A stretch of 40,342 nucleotides of DNA from a bacterium (GCA_024641285.1 JAHEDH010000012.1:1-40342), one strand, 5' to 3'. Counted from the stretch's first letter, positions 18,491 through 28,179 are shown. The notes: generated by a model not told the origin, from the letters alone. Numbers and translations: made by a program.

Positions 18491-18889
18491 GTGAGCATCG
18501 TCGTCGGATTCATCGACACACCGGAGGGCAACGCCGCAGTCCAGTCGGCGATCGATGAAGCCAAGTTGCGGTCCACGTCGATCGTCATTCTCCATTCAAT
18601 GGTGGGCGGTGGCCACGAGAAGGGATCGGAGTATCTCGCATCCGCCGAGGCGATCGAGCGAATCGAGCAGCTCCTCTCGGAATCGGGTGTTGAGTACTCG
18701 TCCCACGAATACGTGCGCGGCAAGTCGCCAGCCGAGGACATCGTGACTGCTGCCAAGGTCCACGACGCCGAGCTCATCGTCATCGGCATTCGCAAGCGGT
18801 CCGCCACCGGGAAGCTGCTGCTGGGCTCCAACGCCCTCGACATCCTCCACGACGCCCCCGTCCCCGTCCTCTGCGTCAAGGCAGGGTGA
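18491..18889 (+). CDS. Universal stress protein family
   Basis: GTG start after GAAGGAG; MSIVVGFIDTPEGNAAVQSAIDEAK..., ELIVIGIRKRSATGKLLLGSNALDILHDAPVPVLCV. Confidence 0.92.
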   Translation: MSIVVGFIDTPEGNAAVQSAIDEAKLRSTSIVILHSMVGGGHEKGSEYLASAEAIERIEQLLSESGVEYSSHEYVRGKSPAEDIVTAAKVHDAELIVIGIRKRSATGKLLLGSNALDILHDAPVPVLCVKAG

Positions 18890-18890
18890 C

Positions 18891-18939
18891 GTTCCACGTT
18901 CCAGGTTGAATCGTGAAACGTGAAACGTGAAACGGGTCA
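18891..18939. repeat. Heptamer repeat and potential hairpin between convergent genes
   Basis: gttccac gttccag gttgaat cgtgaaa cgtgaaa cgtgaaa cgggtca: three identical consecutive units; left units nearly complementary to right units. Confidence 0.85.
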
Positions 18940-20298
18940 GGCGATGACTGGGACGTTCGCCATCGCGGCGCGGACCTTCTCCTCGGGGTAGTCGTAGTCG
19001 ACGAGCTCGCCTGAGAGATACGCCTCATAGGACTTCAGGTCGAAGTGACCGTGACCACACAGCGCCGTCAGGATGACCGTCTCTTCGCCTGTCTCCTTGG
19101 CACGGTTGGCCTCCCGGATCGCAGCGGCGATCGCGTGGGTCGGCTCCGGTGCCGGCACGATGCCTTCGCTCTTGGCGAACTTGATGGCGGCGTCGAAGCA
19201 CTCGTTCTGATGGATCGCCTCGGCCTCGACCAGGCCCGACTCGTAGATGTGCGAGACCAGCGGTGCCATGCCGTGGTAGCGCAGCCCTCCGGCGTGGATC
19301 GGATCAGGGATGAAGTCATGGCCGAGCGTGTGCATCTTCACGAGCGGCGTCATTCCCATCGTGTCACCGAAGTCATACCGGTACTCACCCTTGGTCAGCG
19401 ACGGGCAGGCCGCAGGCTCGACGCAGCGGATCGTCGGGTTCATCCGGCCCGCCATCTTCTCCCTGAGGAACGGGAACGAGAGGCCACCGAAGTTCGACCC
19501 GCCGCCGGTGCACCCGACCAGGAGGTCGGGGGTCTCGCCGATCTTGGCGAGCTGCAGCAGGGCTTCCTCTCCGATGATCGTCTGGTGCATCAGCACGTGG
19601 TTGAGCACCGAGCCGAGCGCGTACTTGGTGTCGGGGTCGCCGACGGCTGCCTCCACGGCCTCGGAGATGGCGATGCCGAGGCTTCCGGGAGAATCGGGAT
19701 CCCTGGCGAGGATCGCCCGACCGGCTCCTGTGAGGTCCGATGGGCTGGGATGCACGGTCGCCCCCCAGACCTGCATCATCGTTCTCCGATACGGCTTCTG
19801 GTCGTAGGAGGCGCGCACCTGCCACACCTCGCACTCCATCCCGTACTGGGCGGTGGCGAACGCCAGCGCCGAGCCCCACTGTCCGGCTCCGGTCTCGGTC
19901 GTCAGCTTCTTGACGCCCTCGGAGTGGTTGTAATACGCCTGTGGCACCGAGGTGTTGGGCTTGTGCGACCCGGCGGGCGAGACGCCCTCGTACTTGTAGT
20001 AGATACGGGCGGGCGTATCGAGGAGCTTCTCGAGCCGGTGCGCCCGATACAGCGGTGACGGCCGCCACAACCGGTACACGTCGAGGACCTCGCCGGGGAT
20101 GTCGATGTAACTCTCGCTGGACACCTCCTGTTCGATGAGGGCCATCGGGAACAGCGGGGCGAGGTCGTCGGGTCCGATCGGCTCGTGCGTGCCAGGGTGG
20201 AGCGGGGGAGGGGGCGGCGTCGGGAGGTCCGGGATGATGTTGTACCACTGGGTCGGCATCTCGGATTCGTCGAGAAGGATCTTGGTCTGGGCAGCCAT
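18937..20298 (-). CDS. trpB: TrpB-like PLP-dependent enzyme (tryptophan synthase beta chain, TrpB2 type)
   Basis: [54 protein letters not shown], and the extended N-terminus [24 protein letters not shown] typical of TrpB2. Confidence 0.92.
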   Translation of the reverse strand: MAAQTKILLDESEMPTQWYNIIPDLPTPPPPPLHPGTHEPIGPDDLAPLFPMALIEQEVSSESYIDIPGEVLDVYRLWRPSPLYRAHRLEKLLDTPARIYYKYEGVSPAGSHKPNTSVPQAYYNHSEGVKKLTTETGAGQWGSALAFATAQYGMECEVWQVRASYDQKPYRRTMMQVWGATVHPSPSDLTGAGRAILARDPDSPGSLGIAISEAVEAAVGDPDTKYALGSVLNHVLMHQTIIGEEALLQLAKIGETPDLLVGCTGGGSNFGGLSFPFLREKMAGRMNPTIRCVEPAACPSLTKGEYRYDFGDTMGMTPLVKMHTLGHDFIPDPIHAGGLRYHGMAPLVSHIYESGLVEAEAIHQNECFDAAIKFAKSEGIVPAPEPTHAIAAAIREANRAKETGEETVILTALCGHGHFDLKSYEAYLSGELVDYDYPEEKVRAAMANVPVIA

Positions 20299-20394
20299 GT
20301 GCGCTCCTGATCGCTGGGTCGGGGACGGTAATGGCCCCCGTGGGCGGACAGCCCCGGAAAGCCGGTTCGACCGCCTGGCGGCCGGATTCTTCTC

Positions 20395-20423
20395 CTCAAG
20401 GCGCCCGCGCGGCCGGCCGATGA
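20395..20423 (+). promoter_or_regulatory. Predicted sigma28 (FliA/WhiG)-type promoter
   Basis: CTCAAG-N15-GCCGATGA, about 34 nt before ATG 20457, which has GAGGAGAA RBS. Confidence 0.65.
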
Positions 20424-20456
20424 CAGCTCGACAGTGGTAATCGAGGAGAACCGACG

Positions 20457-21716
20457 ATGATGCTTTCTGGCAACCTGACCGACTGGAGTGTCGGCGACCT
20501 CCTGCAGATGCTCCACATCACCAAGAAGACGGCTTCGCTTCACGTGTCCGGGGCCGATCGGGCCGGCGTGGTGCACTTCGAAGGCGGTGCCATCGTCAAC
20601 GCCGACGTGTCTCTCGGCGGCGGTGCCGGCGAGCACCCCCGCGACGAAGTCATCGAGGCGGTGTACGTCCTGGAGTTGCTCGGCGAAGGCACCTTCGAGA
20701 TCAAGGGTGAGGTGCCGTCGCGCACCGTGGACCCGATCCCCGTCGCCGAGGCGCTCGAGCTCGCCGGCGAGCACCTCGAGGCCGAGAAGCACCTCGACGA
20801 GACCGGGCTGCTGGCGGCGCGCGGTCTGCGGCTCGCCCAGACCATCGAAGAGCCGATCATCCTCTCCGAGCAGGTGTGGAACGCCATCTCGGCATCGATC
20901 CCGGCATTCACCTTCCCCGAGCTCGAAGCGCGGCTCGGACGCGCCGGCGCCGTCGCAACCATCGAGCAGTTCCGGGATCTCGGCATCCTGGAAGCGGTAC
21001 TCGAGGACGTCGAGCTGCCGGCCGCCCAGAACGAACCGATCGTGGTCGCTCCGGAGGAACCGAACCCGATCGTGGTCTTGGAGGAGTCGCCCGCCCTAGG
21101 CGATCCGTATGCCCACGATGAACAGTACGCCCACGATGAAACGTACGTCCACGAGGAGTCGTACATCCACGAGGAGCCGCATGTCCAGGATGAGCCGTCG
21201 GACCTCGAAGGTGAGGGTGATGCCGAGGTCGACGCTGCCCTCGCAGAGGCGTTTCGCGATGCCTGGATGACTCCCGGCGAGGAGCCCGGCGACGCCATGA
21301 TCGTCCCCGAAGCTGTCGAAGACGTCCGGCCGATCGTGGCGCAAGCCGCCGACGATTCGATCGTCGTCCCCTCCGTCGACAGCCCGGCGGAACCGGCGGT
21401 GGATCCCGCACCGGCGCCGAGCGGCGTTTCGTCCCTCTCGGCCGCCATCCGCGCCGCTGCCGAGGCTGGTGGCGCAGCCGCCGTCGTCAATCAAGCCGAC
21501 GACGAGTCGAAGCTGCTGTCCGAAGCGGCCGGAGACCCCGCAGCTGCGGAGGCGCCCTCCACCATGGATGCGGCTCCCCACGACGGGGACGGATCGCTGC
21601 GTCGAACGGTGCGATCGCTCGTCTCGCCTCCCGAGACCGCACTCGTCTCCGGAGTGCTCGGGGATCTCGGCACCCGCTTCCGTCAGGCGGCAGCCGCTTC
21701 CGACAACGAGGACTGA
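20457..21716 (+). CDS. DUF4388 (PATAN-like) domain protein with acidic low-complexity C-terminal half
   Basis: [51 protein letters not shown]. Confidence 0.85.
   Translation: MMLSGNLTDWSVGDLLQMLHITKKTASLHVSGADRAGVVHFEGGAIVNADVSLGGGAGEHPRDEVIEAVYVLELLGEGTFEIKGEVPSRTVDPIPVAEALELAGEHLEAEKHLDETGLLAARGLRLAQTIEEPIILSEQVWNAISASIPAFTFPELEARLGRAGAVATIEQFRDLGILEAVLEDVELPAAQNEPIVVAPEEPNPIVVLEESPALGDPYAHDEQYAHDETYVHEESYIHEEPHVQDEPSDLEGEGDAEVDAALAEAFRDAWMTPGEEPGDAMIVPEAVEDVRPIVAQAADDSIVVPSVDSPAEPAVDPAPAPSGVSSLSAAIRAAAEAGGAAAVVNQADDESKLLSEAAGDPAAAEAPSTMDAAPHDGDGSLRRTVRSLVSPPETALVSGVLGDLGTRFRQAAAASDNED
21108..21197 (+). repeat. In-frame 18-bp tandem repeat encoding five hexapeptides
   Basis: [30 protein letters not shown]. 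Confidence 0.9.
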
Positions 21717-21761
21717 CACTCGATCTTCGCAGCCCGGCCGGGACAGAGCGGGCGTAGCCTG

Positions 21762-22421
21762 ATGGCGATGTCACTGCCACCGCCGCCCCATTTCGACCCG
21801 TCAGCCTGGGCGAGCGCCTCGCCGCTCGTGATCGGCATCGCCGGCGGTTCGGGCTCGGGCAAGACGACGATCGCCGAGGCACTCGCCGATGCGATCGACG
21901 GCGTCACCTTCATCCGTCACGACGACTACTACCGTCATCGGCCGGAGCTGACGCTCGAACAGCGGGCATTACTCAACTACGACCACCCCGACTCGCTGGA
22001 GACCGATCTGCTCGCCAAGCACCTGGGGATGCTGCGAGACGGTCAGCCGATCGACAAGCCGACCTACGACTTCACCAACCACGTGAGGTCGGACGTGACC
22101 ATCACCATTGCTCCCGCTCCCGTCGTGGTGGTCGAAGGCATCCTCGTGCTCGCCGAGCCCGAACTGCGAGACCACATGGACCTGAAGGTGTTCGTCGACA
22201 CCGACGCCGATCTGAGGCTCGCCAGGCGGCTCGAGCGTGACATGACCGAGCGCGGACGAACACCGGATTCGGTGTTGCGCCAGTATCTGGCAACGGTCAG
22301 ACCCATGCACCTCCAGTTCGTGGAGCCATCGAAGCGCCACGCCGACATCATCATCCCCGGCGGTATGCGGATCGGTGCGGTGGCAACGATCATCGAGTTG
22401 ATGCGCGCTCGCTTCATCTGA
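21762..22421 (+). CDS. udk: Uridine kinase
   Basis: GIAGGSGSGKTTIAEALA, RHDDYYRHRPELTLEQRALLNYDHPDSLETDLL, PTYDFTNHVR. Confidence 0.93.
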   Translation: MAMSLPPPPHFDPSAWASASPLVIGIAGGSGSGKTTIAEALADAIDGVTFIRHDDYYRHRPELTLEQRALLNYDHPDSLETDLLAKHLGMLRDGQPIDKPTYDFTNHVRSDVTITIAPAPVVVVEGILVLAEPELRDHMDLKVFVDTDADLRLARRLERDMTERGRTPDSVLRQYLATVRPMHLQFVEPSKRHADIIIPGGMRIGAVATIIELMRARFI

Positions 22422-22467
22422 GCCCCGTCCAACTCGTCGTCCCCTCAGGGGGTCTACGATCTCTCGG

Positions 22468-23274
22468 ATGTCGGTGAACGTTGCAGTCGTCGGAGTCGGA
22501 GCCATGGGCGAGGCGATCGTGCGCGGCCTGCTCGCCAGTGGATGGGAGCCGCACTCGGTGGCTGCCCTGGTGCGGACCGCCGATCGGGCTTCCGAGCTCG
22601 CCGAGTCGCTCGGAATCGAGGCGGCAACAGATGCAGCCCAGGCGATCCCGGGTGCCTCGGTCGTGGTGATCGCCGTGAAACCCAAGGATGTGGAGTCCGT
22701 GCTCACCGTGATCTCCGACCATCTCGAAGCCGACGCGGTGGTGTTGTCGGTTGCCGCCGGCGTGACGGTCGCTGCCATCGAATCCGTGCTGGTCGACCGT
22801 GCGGTCGTCCGCTCGATGCCCAACACACCGGCGATCGTCGGAGAGGGCGTCGCCGGCGCCGCGGTGGGCCATCACACCACCGAAGCCCAACTGGAGCGAG
22901 CCATCTCGGTCCTCGAGGCCGTTGGCGTGGTCGAGGTTCTCGACGAGACGGTGCTCGACGCCGTCACCGCCGTGTCGGGGACGGGCCCGGCCTACGTGTT
23001 TCTCCTCGCGGAAGCACTCATCGAGGCGGCGATCCGAGAGGGCATGTCTCGCCGGGTCGCCGAGACGTTCGTCCACCAGACGATCCGCGGTGCCGGTCAC
23101 CTGCTGACCGAGACGGGGGTGGGTGCGCCGAGGTTGCGCAGCCAGGTCACGTCGCCGGGCGGCACGACTGCGGCAGCAGTCCACGTCCTCGAAGAGCGGG
23201 GCTTTCGCGCCCTGGTCGAGGACGCCGTTCGCGCCGCCGCGAAACGCTCGCGAGAACTGGGCTCGGTCGACTGA
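22468..23274 (+). CDS. proC: Pyrroline-5-carboxylate reductase
   Basis: VGVGAMGEAIVRGLL, AVKPKDVESVL, VRSMPNTPAIVGEGV, TAVSGTGPAYVFLLAEALIEA, TSPGGTTAAA. Confidence 0.95.
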   Translation: MSVNVAVVGVGAMGEAIVRGLLASGWEPHSVAALVRTADRASELAESLGIEAATDAAQAIPGASVVVIAVKPKDVESVLTVISDHLEADAVVLSVAAGVTVAAIESVLVDRAVVRSMPNTPAIVGEGVAGAAVGHHTTEAQLERAISVLEAVGVVEVLDETVLDAVTAVSGTGPAYVFLLAEALIEAAIREGMSRRVAETFVHQTIRGAGHLLTETGVGAPRLRSQVTSPGGTTAAAVHVLEERGFRALVEDAVRAAAKRSRELGSVD

Positions 23275-23309
23275 CGGCGCCGGCTTCGGCCCGGTGTATG
23301 TTGATTGTG

Positions 23310-24224
23310 ATGAGTCTCTTCTCCAAGGTCGTCTTGTCGGCCACCCAGCACCCGTTGGTGACCAGAACCGTCACGGGCACTGCGCCGGGACGTCTGGTCG
23401 CCGAGCGTTTCGTCGCCGGCGACGACCTCGACGGAGCGACCAGCGCCGCGCTCGGCCTCAACGGCCATGGTCTGACCGTCTCGCTGGATCTCCTCGGGGA
23501 GGAGGTCCACGATCGGGAGTCGGCCATGGCAGCCACCGACGAGTATCTGGCATCGATCGAGCGGATCGCATCGGCCGGGATCGATGGCAACATCTCGATC
23601 AAGCTCACCCAACTGGGCCTGGCGTTCGACGAGGGGCTCGCCGCCGAGAGCGTCGAACGGTTGGCGGCTCGGGCGGCCGAGATCGGGTCGACGGTGACCA
23701 TCGACATGGAGGCGTCAGAGTTCACCGATGCGACCGTCGGTCTCTACGAGACGGCGCAGAAGACCCATGGAAACCTGGGGCTGTGCCTGCAGGCCTACCT
23801 CCACAGGACCCCCGAGGACCTCGAGCGCCTCCTGCCGCTCGGAGGACACATCCGGCTCTGCAAGGGTGCGTACGTCGAGCCGTCGGCGATCGCGTTCCAA
23901 TCCGACGACGACGTCGATGCCGCCTTCGCCCGCCTGCTGGAGCGCCTGATGGGCGTCGACGAGGTCAAGCCGGCGATCGCCACCCACGACGGAAGGTTGA
24001 TAGCGCTCGCCACCAAGCTGGCCGAACGCCGAAGGGGACCGTGGGAGATGCAGATGCTCTACGGCGTGCGGCCCGCCCTGCAGACCGAGCTCGTCGAATC
24101 CGGGCACTCGGTGCGGATCTACGTTCCGTTCGGCTCGGAGTGGTACGCATACCTGACGAGGCGACTGGCCGAGCGCCCGGCCAATCTGACGTTCTTCGTG
24201 AGAGCACTGGTCGGTCGAAGATGA
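23310..24224 (+). CDS. Proline dehydrogenase
   Basis: ISIKLTQLGLAFD, TIDMEASEFTDATVGLYE, GLCLQAYLHRTPEDLERL, RLCKGAYVEPSAIAF, EMQMLYGVRPALQ, RIYVPFGSEWYAYLTRRLAERPAN. Start ATG 23310 or 23298. Confidence 0.92.
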   Translation: MSLFSKVVLSATQHPLVTRTVTGTAPGRLVAERFVAGDDLDGATSAALGLNGHGLTVSLDLLGEEVHDRESAMAATDEYLASIERIASAGIDGNISIKLTQLGLAFDEGLAAESVERLAARAAEIGSTVTIDMEASEFTDATVGLYETAQKTHGNLGLCLQAYLHRTPEDLERLLPLGGHIRLCKGAYVEPSAIAFQSDDDVDAAFARLLERLMGVDEVKPAIATHDGRLIALATKLAERRRGPWEMQMLYGVRPALQTELVESGHSVRIYVPFGSEWYAYLTRRLAERPANLTFFVRALVGRR

Positions 24225-24673
24225 TGCAGCAGGCACCGGGGTTCTCGCTCACGAGCAGCGATGGCGGGTCGGTCTCGCTGAAGGACCTTCTCGGGAGCAA
24301 GCTCGTGATCTTCTTCTATCCGGCGGCGATGACACCGGGATGCACCGCCGAGGCCTGTGACTTCCGCGACGACTATTCGGCGTTCACCGACGCCGGCTAT
24401 CGAATCGTCGGGATCAGCCCGGACAGCCCGGATCGGAACGCCGCCTTCAAGGAGAAGCACGACCTCCCGTTCGCTTTGCTCTCCGACCCGAACCACGTCG
24501 TGGCCGATGCGTTCGGGGCGTGGGGAACGAAGAAGAACTACGGGCGCGAATACGAGGGGCTGATTCGCTCGACGTTCGTCATCGATGCCGACGGGACCAT
24601 CCTCCAGGAGCTGAGAAACGTCAAGGCGACGGGCCATGTCGACCGTTTGAAGGCGGCCCTCGGCATCGGCTGA
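24221..24673 (+). CDS. bcp: Peroxiredoxin, thioredoxin-dependent thiol peroxidase
   Basis: MMQQAPGFSLTSSDGGSVSLKDL, FFYPAAMTPGCTAEACDFRD. Confidence 0.92.
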   Translation: MMQQAPGFSLTSSDGGSVSLKDLLGSKLVIFFYPAAMTPGCTAEACDFRDDYSAFTDAGYRIVGISPDSPDRNAAFKEKHDLPFALLSDPNHVVADAFGAWGTKKNYGREYEGLIRSTFVIDADGTILQELRNVKATGHVDRLKAALGIG

Positions 24674-25234
24674 TCAGCCGGGGTCGAGCGACCCGACGAA
24701 CGCCGACACCGCGGCAATCAGTGGTTCGACGTGCGGGGCATGGCGACAGCTGTGTGAGAGCTCGAGCTGCACACCCCCGCGTCGAGGGAGGTTGACCGGG
24801 TTGGCGGGGTGCGCCCCTCGCAGCCCGCTGGGGATGTCGTCGCCGGTGACCACATCGAGGTCGGTGCCGTGACGGAGCCTGTCGGCCATCTCGCCCGCCA
24901 AACCGCCAGAACCGCCACCCACCAGCACCGTGCGTTCGAGATGGCGGCGACCGAAGCCGTGGAGTGAGACCGCAATGTCCACGTGGTCGATGAAGCGCGC
25001 CAGCCGGTCGCTCGTTGCCGGGTCGTAGTGGATCGAGGGGACGTGCCATGCCAGCGCGTCCGACTGGGTGACGACGTAGAGCGACGCTCCGGTGCGGGCG
25101 GCGATCGACCGGGCGATCCGGGCCGTCCCCTTTTCGATCCCACCGTGGAGCGCCATGACACCGACCGGGGATCTCAGGTCGACGTGCTCGGAGACGTCCG
25201 GATGCGCGAGGAGTTGATCGAACACGCTCGGCAT
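24674..25234 (-). CDS. Poly-gamma-glutamate hydrolase family protein
   Basis: MALHGGIEKGTARIARSIA, SIHYDPATSDRLARFIDHVDIAVSLHGFG, VQLELSHSCR match the phage-type PGA hydrolase family. Start ATG 25234. Confidence 0.75.
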   Translation of the reverse strand: MPSVFDQLLAHPDVSEHVDLRSPVGVMALHGGIEKGTARIARSIAARTGASLYVVTQSDALAWHVPSIHYDPATSDRLARFIDHVDIAVSLHGFGRRHLERTVLVGGGSGGLAGEMADRLRHGTDLDVVTGDDIPSGLRGAHPANPVNLPRRGGVQLELSHSCRHAPHVEPLIAAVSAFVGSLDPG

Positions 25235-25321
25235 TGTGGTGGGTCCCGGCGGCGAGCGTGTGTTTGAGTCGATGTTCAAGTTCTTGGGGCGCGGGAGTGG
25301 TGTGGCGTAGTATTTCGCCCC

Positions 25322-27526
25322 ATGACAGCGACCGCCGAGCGCCCGGACACAGACGACAACACCGAGGCGGAAGTCGGGGGATCCCGACGTCCGACGCCGA
25401 GCCAGATCCTGCTCGGATCGGGTGTGGTGGCAGCGCTGGCGATCATGGCGGCGTGGCCGCTGGGATCGATCAGTGCGAAGTTTGTCCCAGAGGTCGGCCG
25501 GGAGATCTTCGGCAACATCCCAGGGTTCGTCAAGGCGTCGTTCTACGTCACCACCGGCGTCACGGTCGGGATCATGTTCTATCTCTTCTCGTTGCGGGCG
25601 AAGAACTGGTCGCGGGGACAGTCGGAGCGGCGCACCGGACGCTGGCTCGAGCGGTACAAGGCGTTCGAACGCGGGGTCAGCATGCGGACGCTGCTGCGGG
25701 ACCGCCAGGCCGGTCTGATGCACTCGATGGTGTATTTCGGGTTCATCGTGCTGTTCGTCGGCACCGTCACGCTCGAGATCGACAATCTGCTGCCCTCCAA
25801 TCTCAAGTTCCTCCAGGGGATCTTCTATCAGGGGTACTCGGCCGTCCTCGACGCCGCTTCGCTGGTGTATCTGGGAGGCCTCGGATGGGCGTTCGTCCGC
25901 CGCTACGTCCAGCGTCCTTGGCGGTTGCGCTCAAAGACCAGGCACGAGGATGCGTGGATCCTCGCCACGCTGGCGATCATCGGATTCACGGGGCTCGCCA
26001 CCGAGGCGGCCCGCATCCGAGTGATGGGCCAGCCCGACTTCGAGGTGTGGTCGTTCGTCGGACATCCGTTGTCCTCGCTGGTGCCCGAGGCGACGGCGGC
26101 CGGCTGGCATCAGGCGTTCTGGGTGGCGCACGCCGTTTCGTTTGCCGCCTTCCTGGTGGTGTTGCCGACCACGAAGCTCCGGCACATGGTCACGTCGCCG
26201 GCGAACATGTTCCTCTCTCCGAAGGACCGCCCCAAGGGTGCAATGAAGCAGATGCCGAACCTGCTGGAGGCCGAGGACATCGACGTCATCGGTGCCTCGA
26301 CGATATCGGAGTTCAGCTGGAAGCAACTCTTCGACACCGATGCGTGCACCGTCTGCGGGCGGTGCACCTCGGTCTGCCCGGCGAACATCACCGGCAAACC
26401 GTTGGACCCCCGCGAGATGGTCCTCAAGACCGGCCAGGTGATGACGGCCAGCGGCAGCCCGGTGGTCTCGCCTCCGGTCGGGATGGCACCGGGGATCGTC
26501 ATCGACGGCGAGTCGGTGTTCCAGCGGATCCAGCCCGAAGAGGTCTGGGCCTGCACCACCTGTCGAGCGTGCGACGAGATCTGCCCGGTCAACATCGAGA
26601 TCCTCGACAAGATCCTGGACATGCGCCGCTACCTGTCGCTGATGGAATCGAACTTCCCGAGCGAGCTCGGCAAGGCCTACATGGCGATGGAGAACCAGGG
26701 CAACCCCTGGGGGATGGGCCAGCACAACCGGGCCGACTGGACGTCGAAGCTCGATTTCGACGTGAAGATCCTCGGGGAGGATGGCGTCGACTCCGCCGAG
26801 TACCTCTGGTATGTGGGCTGTGCGGGCAGCTTCGACGATCGCAACCAGCATGTGACGATCTCACTCGCCAAGCTCCTCAACGAGGCCGGCATCGACTTCG
26901 CGATTCTCGGCCCCCGCGAGATGTGCAACGGCGACCCTGCCAGACGGTCCGGGAACGAGTTCATCTGGCAGCAGCTCGCCCTCCAGAACATCGAGACGTT
27001 CGACGACCTCGGCGTGAAGAAGGTCATCACCCAATGCCCGCACTGCTTCAACACGCTCGCAAACGAGTACCCGCAGATGGGTGGCGACTACGAGGTCGTG
27101 CACCACACCGAGGTGCTCGCCGAGCTGGTCCGCCAGAATCGGCTCAATGGCTCGGCGAAGGGCTCGGAGAAGAAGAAGGTCACCTATCACGACCCGTGTT
27201 ATCTCGGCCGCCACAACGACATCTATCTCGCTCCACGAGAGGTCGTGGCCGCCTCCGGCAACGTCGAGATGGTCGAGATGCCCCGCCATGGGACCCGAGG
27301 GCTGTGCTGTGGTGCCGGCGGCTCGCGCTTCTGGATGGAGGAGCACACCGGCAAGAAAGTGAACATCGAGCGCGCCGAAGAGGCGCTCGCCACGGGAGCG
27401 AGCGAGATCGCCGTCTCCTGTCCCTACTGCTACGTGATGATCGACGACGGCGTGAAGGAGCTCGGCAAGGGCGACGAGGTGCGCGTTCGCGACGTCGCCC
27501 AGCTGCTGACCGACGGCTACGACTGA
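25322..27526 (+). CDS. Membrane-anchored Fe-S protein, heterodisulfide reductase D / EtfD(FadF)-like
   Basis: N-terminal TM (nitrate reductase gamma-like) region, CTVCGRCTSVCPAN and CTTCRACDEICPVN [4Fe-4S] motifs, two CCG-type domains (CPHCFN...; YLGRHNDIY...GLCCGAGGSRFWME). Confidence 0.88.
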   Translation: MTATAERPDTDDNTEAEVGGSRRPTPSQILLGSGVVAALAIMAAWPLGSISAKFVPEVGREIFGNIPGFVKASFYVTTGVTVGIMFYLFSLRAKNWSRGQSERRTGRWLERYKAFERGVSMRTLLRDRQAGLMHSMVYFGFIVLFVGTVTLEIDNLLPSNLKFLQGIFYQGYSAVLDAASLVYLGGLGWAFVRRYVQRPWRLRSKTRHEDAWILATLAIIGFTGLATEAARIRVMGQPDFEVWSFVGHPLSSLVPEATAAGWHQAFWVAHAVSFAAFLVVLPTTKLRHMVTSPANMFLSPKDRPKGAMKQMPNLLEAEDIDVIGASTISEFSWKQLFDTDACTVCGRCTSVCPANITGKPLDPREMVLKTGQVMTASGSPVVSPPVGMAPGIVIDGESVFQRIQPEEVWACTTCRACDEICPVNIEILDKILDMRRYLSLMESNFPSELGKAYMAMENQGNPWGMGQHNRADWTSKLDFDVKILGEDGVDSAEYLWYVGCAGSFDDRNQHVTISLAKLLNEAGIDFAILGPREMCNGDPARRSGNEFIWQQLALQNIETFDDLGVKKVITQCPHCFNTLANEYPQMGGDYEVVHHTEVLAELVRQNRLNGSAKGSEKKKVTYHDPCYLGRHNDIYLAPREVVAASGNVEMVEMPRHGTRGLCCGAGGSRFWMEEHTGKKVNIERAEEALATGASEIAVSCPYCYVMIDDGVKELGKGDEVRVRDVAQLLTDGYD

Positions 27527-27744
27527 CCGGTGCATGCGTCGATCGATGTTCGCGCTCAGCGTCGCGTTGCCTTGCTTGGACGATGTCGTGTGGCGTGGTT
27601 CCACCAGCCCAGACGATGCGCTGAATCAAGGTGTGGCGCCGGTGGATGACTAGCCCGAACGCGCGGAACTTGAATAGCGCTAAAGTTCACGGAGAGTGGT
27701 TGTACATTGACCGTGGGATGGGCAAACACACAGAGGGCTATCGG

Positions 27745-27999
27745 ATGCCGAGGGCGACAACAGAATGCAGATCCGGCCGGCATGATTTCTCCGCACCGAT
27801 TGCGGTGGGTGTGGGGATTTCCAGGTCGACGTGCAGGCGGTGCGGAGCGGTAGAGCTCGACATCACCGAACAGACGGTCTCAGGCGCCAACCCGGGACTG
27901 TTCGGATCGGGAAGTCGGGATTCGATCTTCGCTGGTGGGCCGACAGGCTCGGACCTCCTAGCACCAGCGGGCTTCGGGGAAGCTCGACACCGCCGCTGA
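27745..27999 (+). CDS. Small putative zinc-binding protein
   Basis: MPRATTECRSGRHDFSAPIAVGVGISRSTCRRCGAVELDIT: C...H...CxxC arrangement. Alternative start ATG 27721. Confidence 0.5.
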   Translation: MPRATTECRSGRHDFSAPIAVGVGISRSTCRRCGAVELDITEQTVSGANPGLFGSGSRDSIFAGGPTGSDLLAPAGFGEARHRR

Positions 28000-28020
28000 T
28001 TGTGAGGCATCGGGCAGTAA

Positions 28021-28048
28021 GACGGGGCGGCCAACAGGTCGCCCCGTC
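28021..28048 (+). terminator. Hairpin, possible terminator
   Basis: GACGGGGCG-gccaacaggt-CGCCCCGTC, perfect 9-bp stem just after the 27999 stop. Confidence 0.6.
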
Positions 28049-28052
28049 ATGC

Positions 28053-28102
28053 TGTGTTCTTGCCGGCCGACTTCCGGACAGGTGCGTTGGAGGTACACGG
28101 GG
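28053..28102 (+). repeat. 50-bp direct repeat, copy 1
   Basis: tgtgttcttgccggccgacttccggacaggtgcgttggaggtacacgggg; 2 mismatches versus copy 2. Confidence 0.95.
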
Positions 28103-28179
28103 AGTCACGAGTCCGGAACAGACGCCGGTCGGCCGGGGCTGCCGCTCGCGGGGTTCGGGTGGGTTGTTGTGATCGTGCG

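Noticed and set aside
22468-24224. proC next to proline dehydrogenase as a futile-cycle oddity
   Set aside because: Both are ordinary, intact genes; adjacency of proline synthesis and degradation genes alone is not strong evidence of novelty.
25234-27624. 796-aa plus-strand ORF overlapping the Fe-S protein in another frame
   Set aside because: The 25322-27526 frame has the Fe-S and CCG motifs; the longer frame is low-complexity R/G/H-rich read-through.
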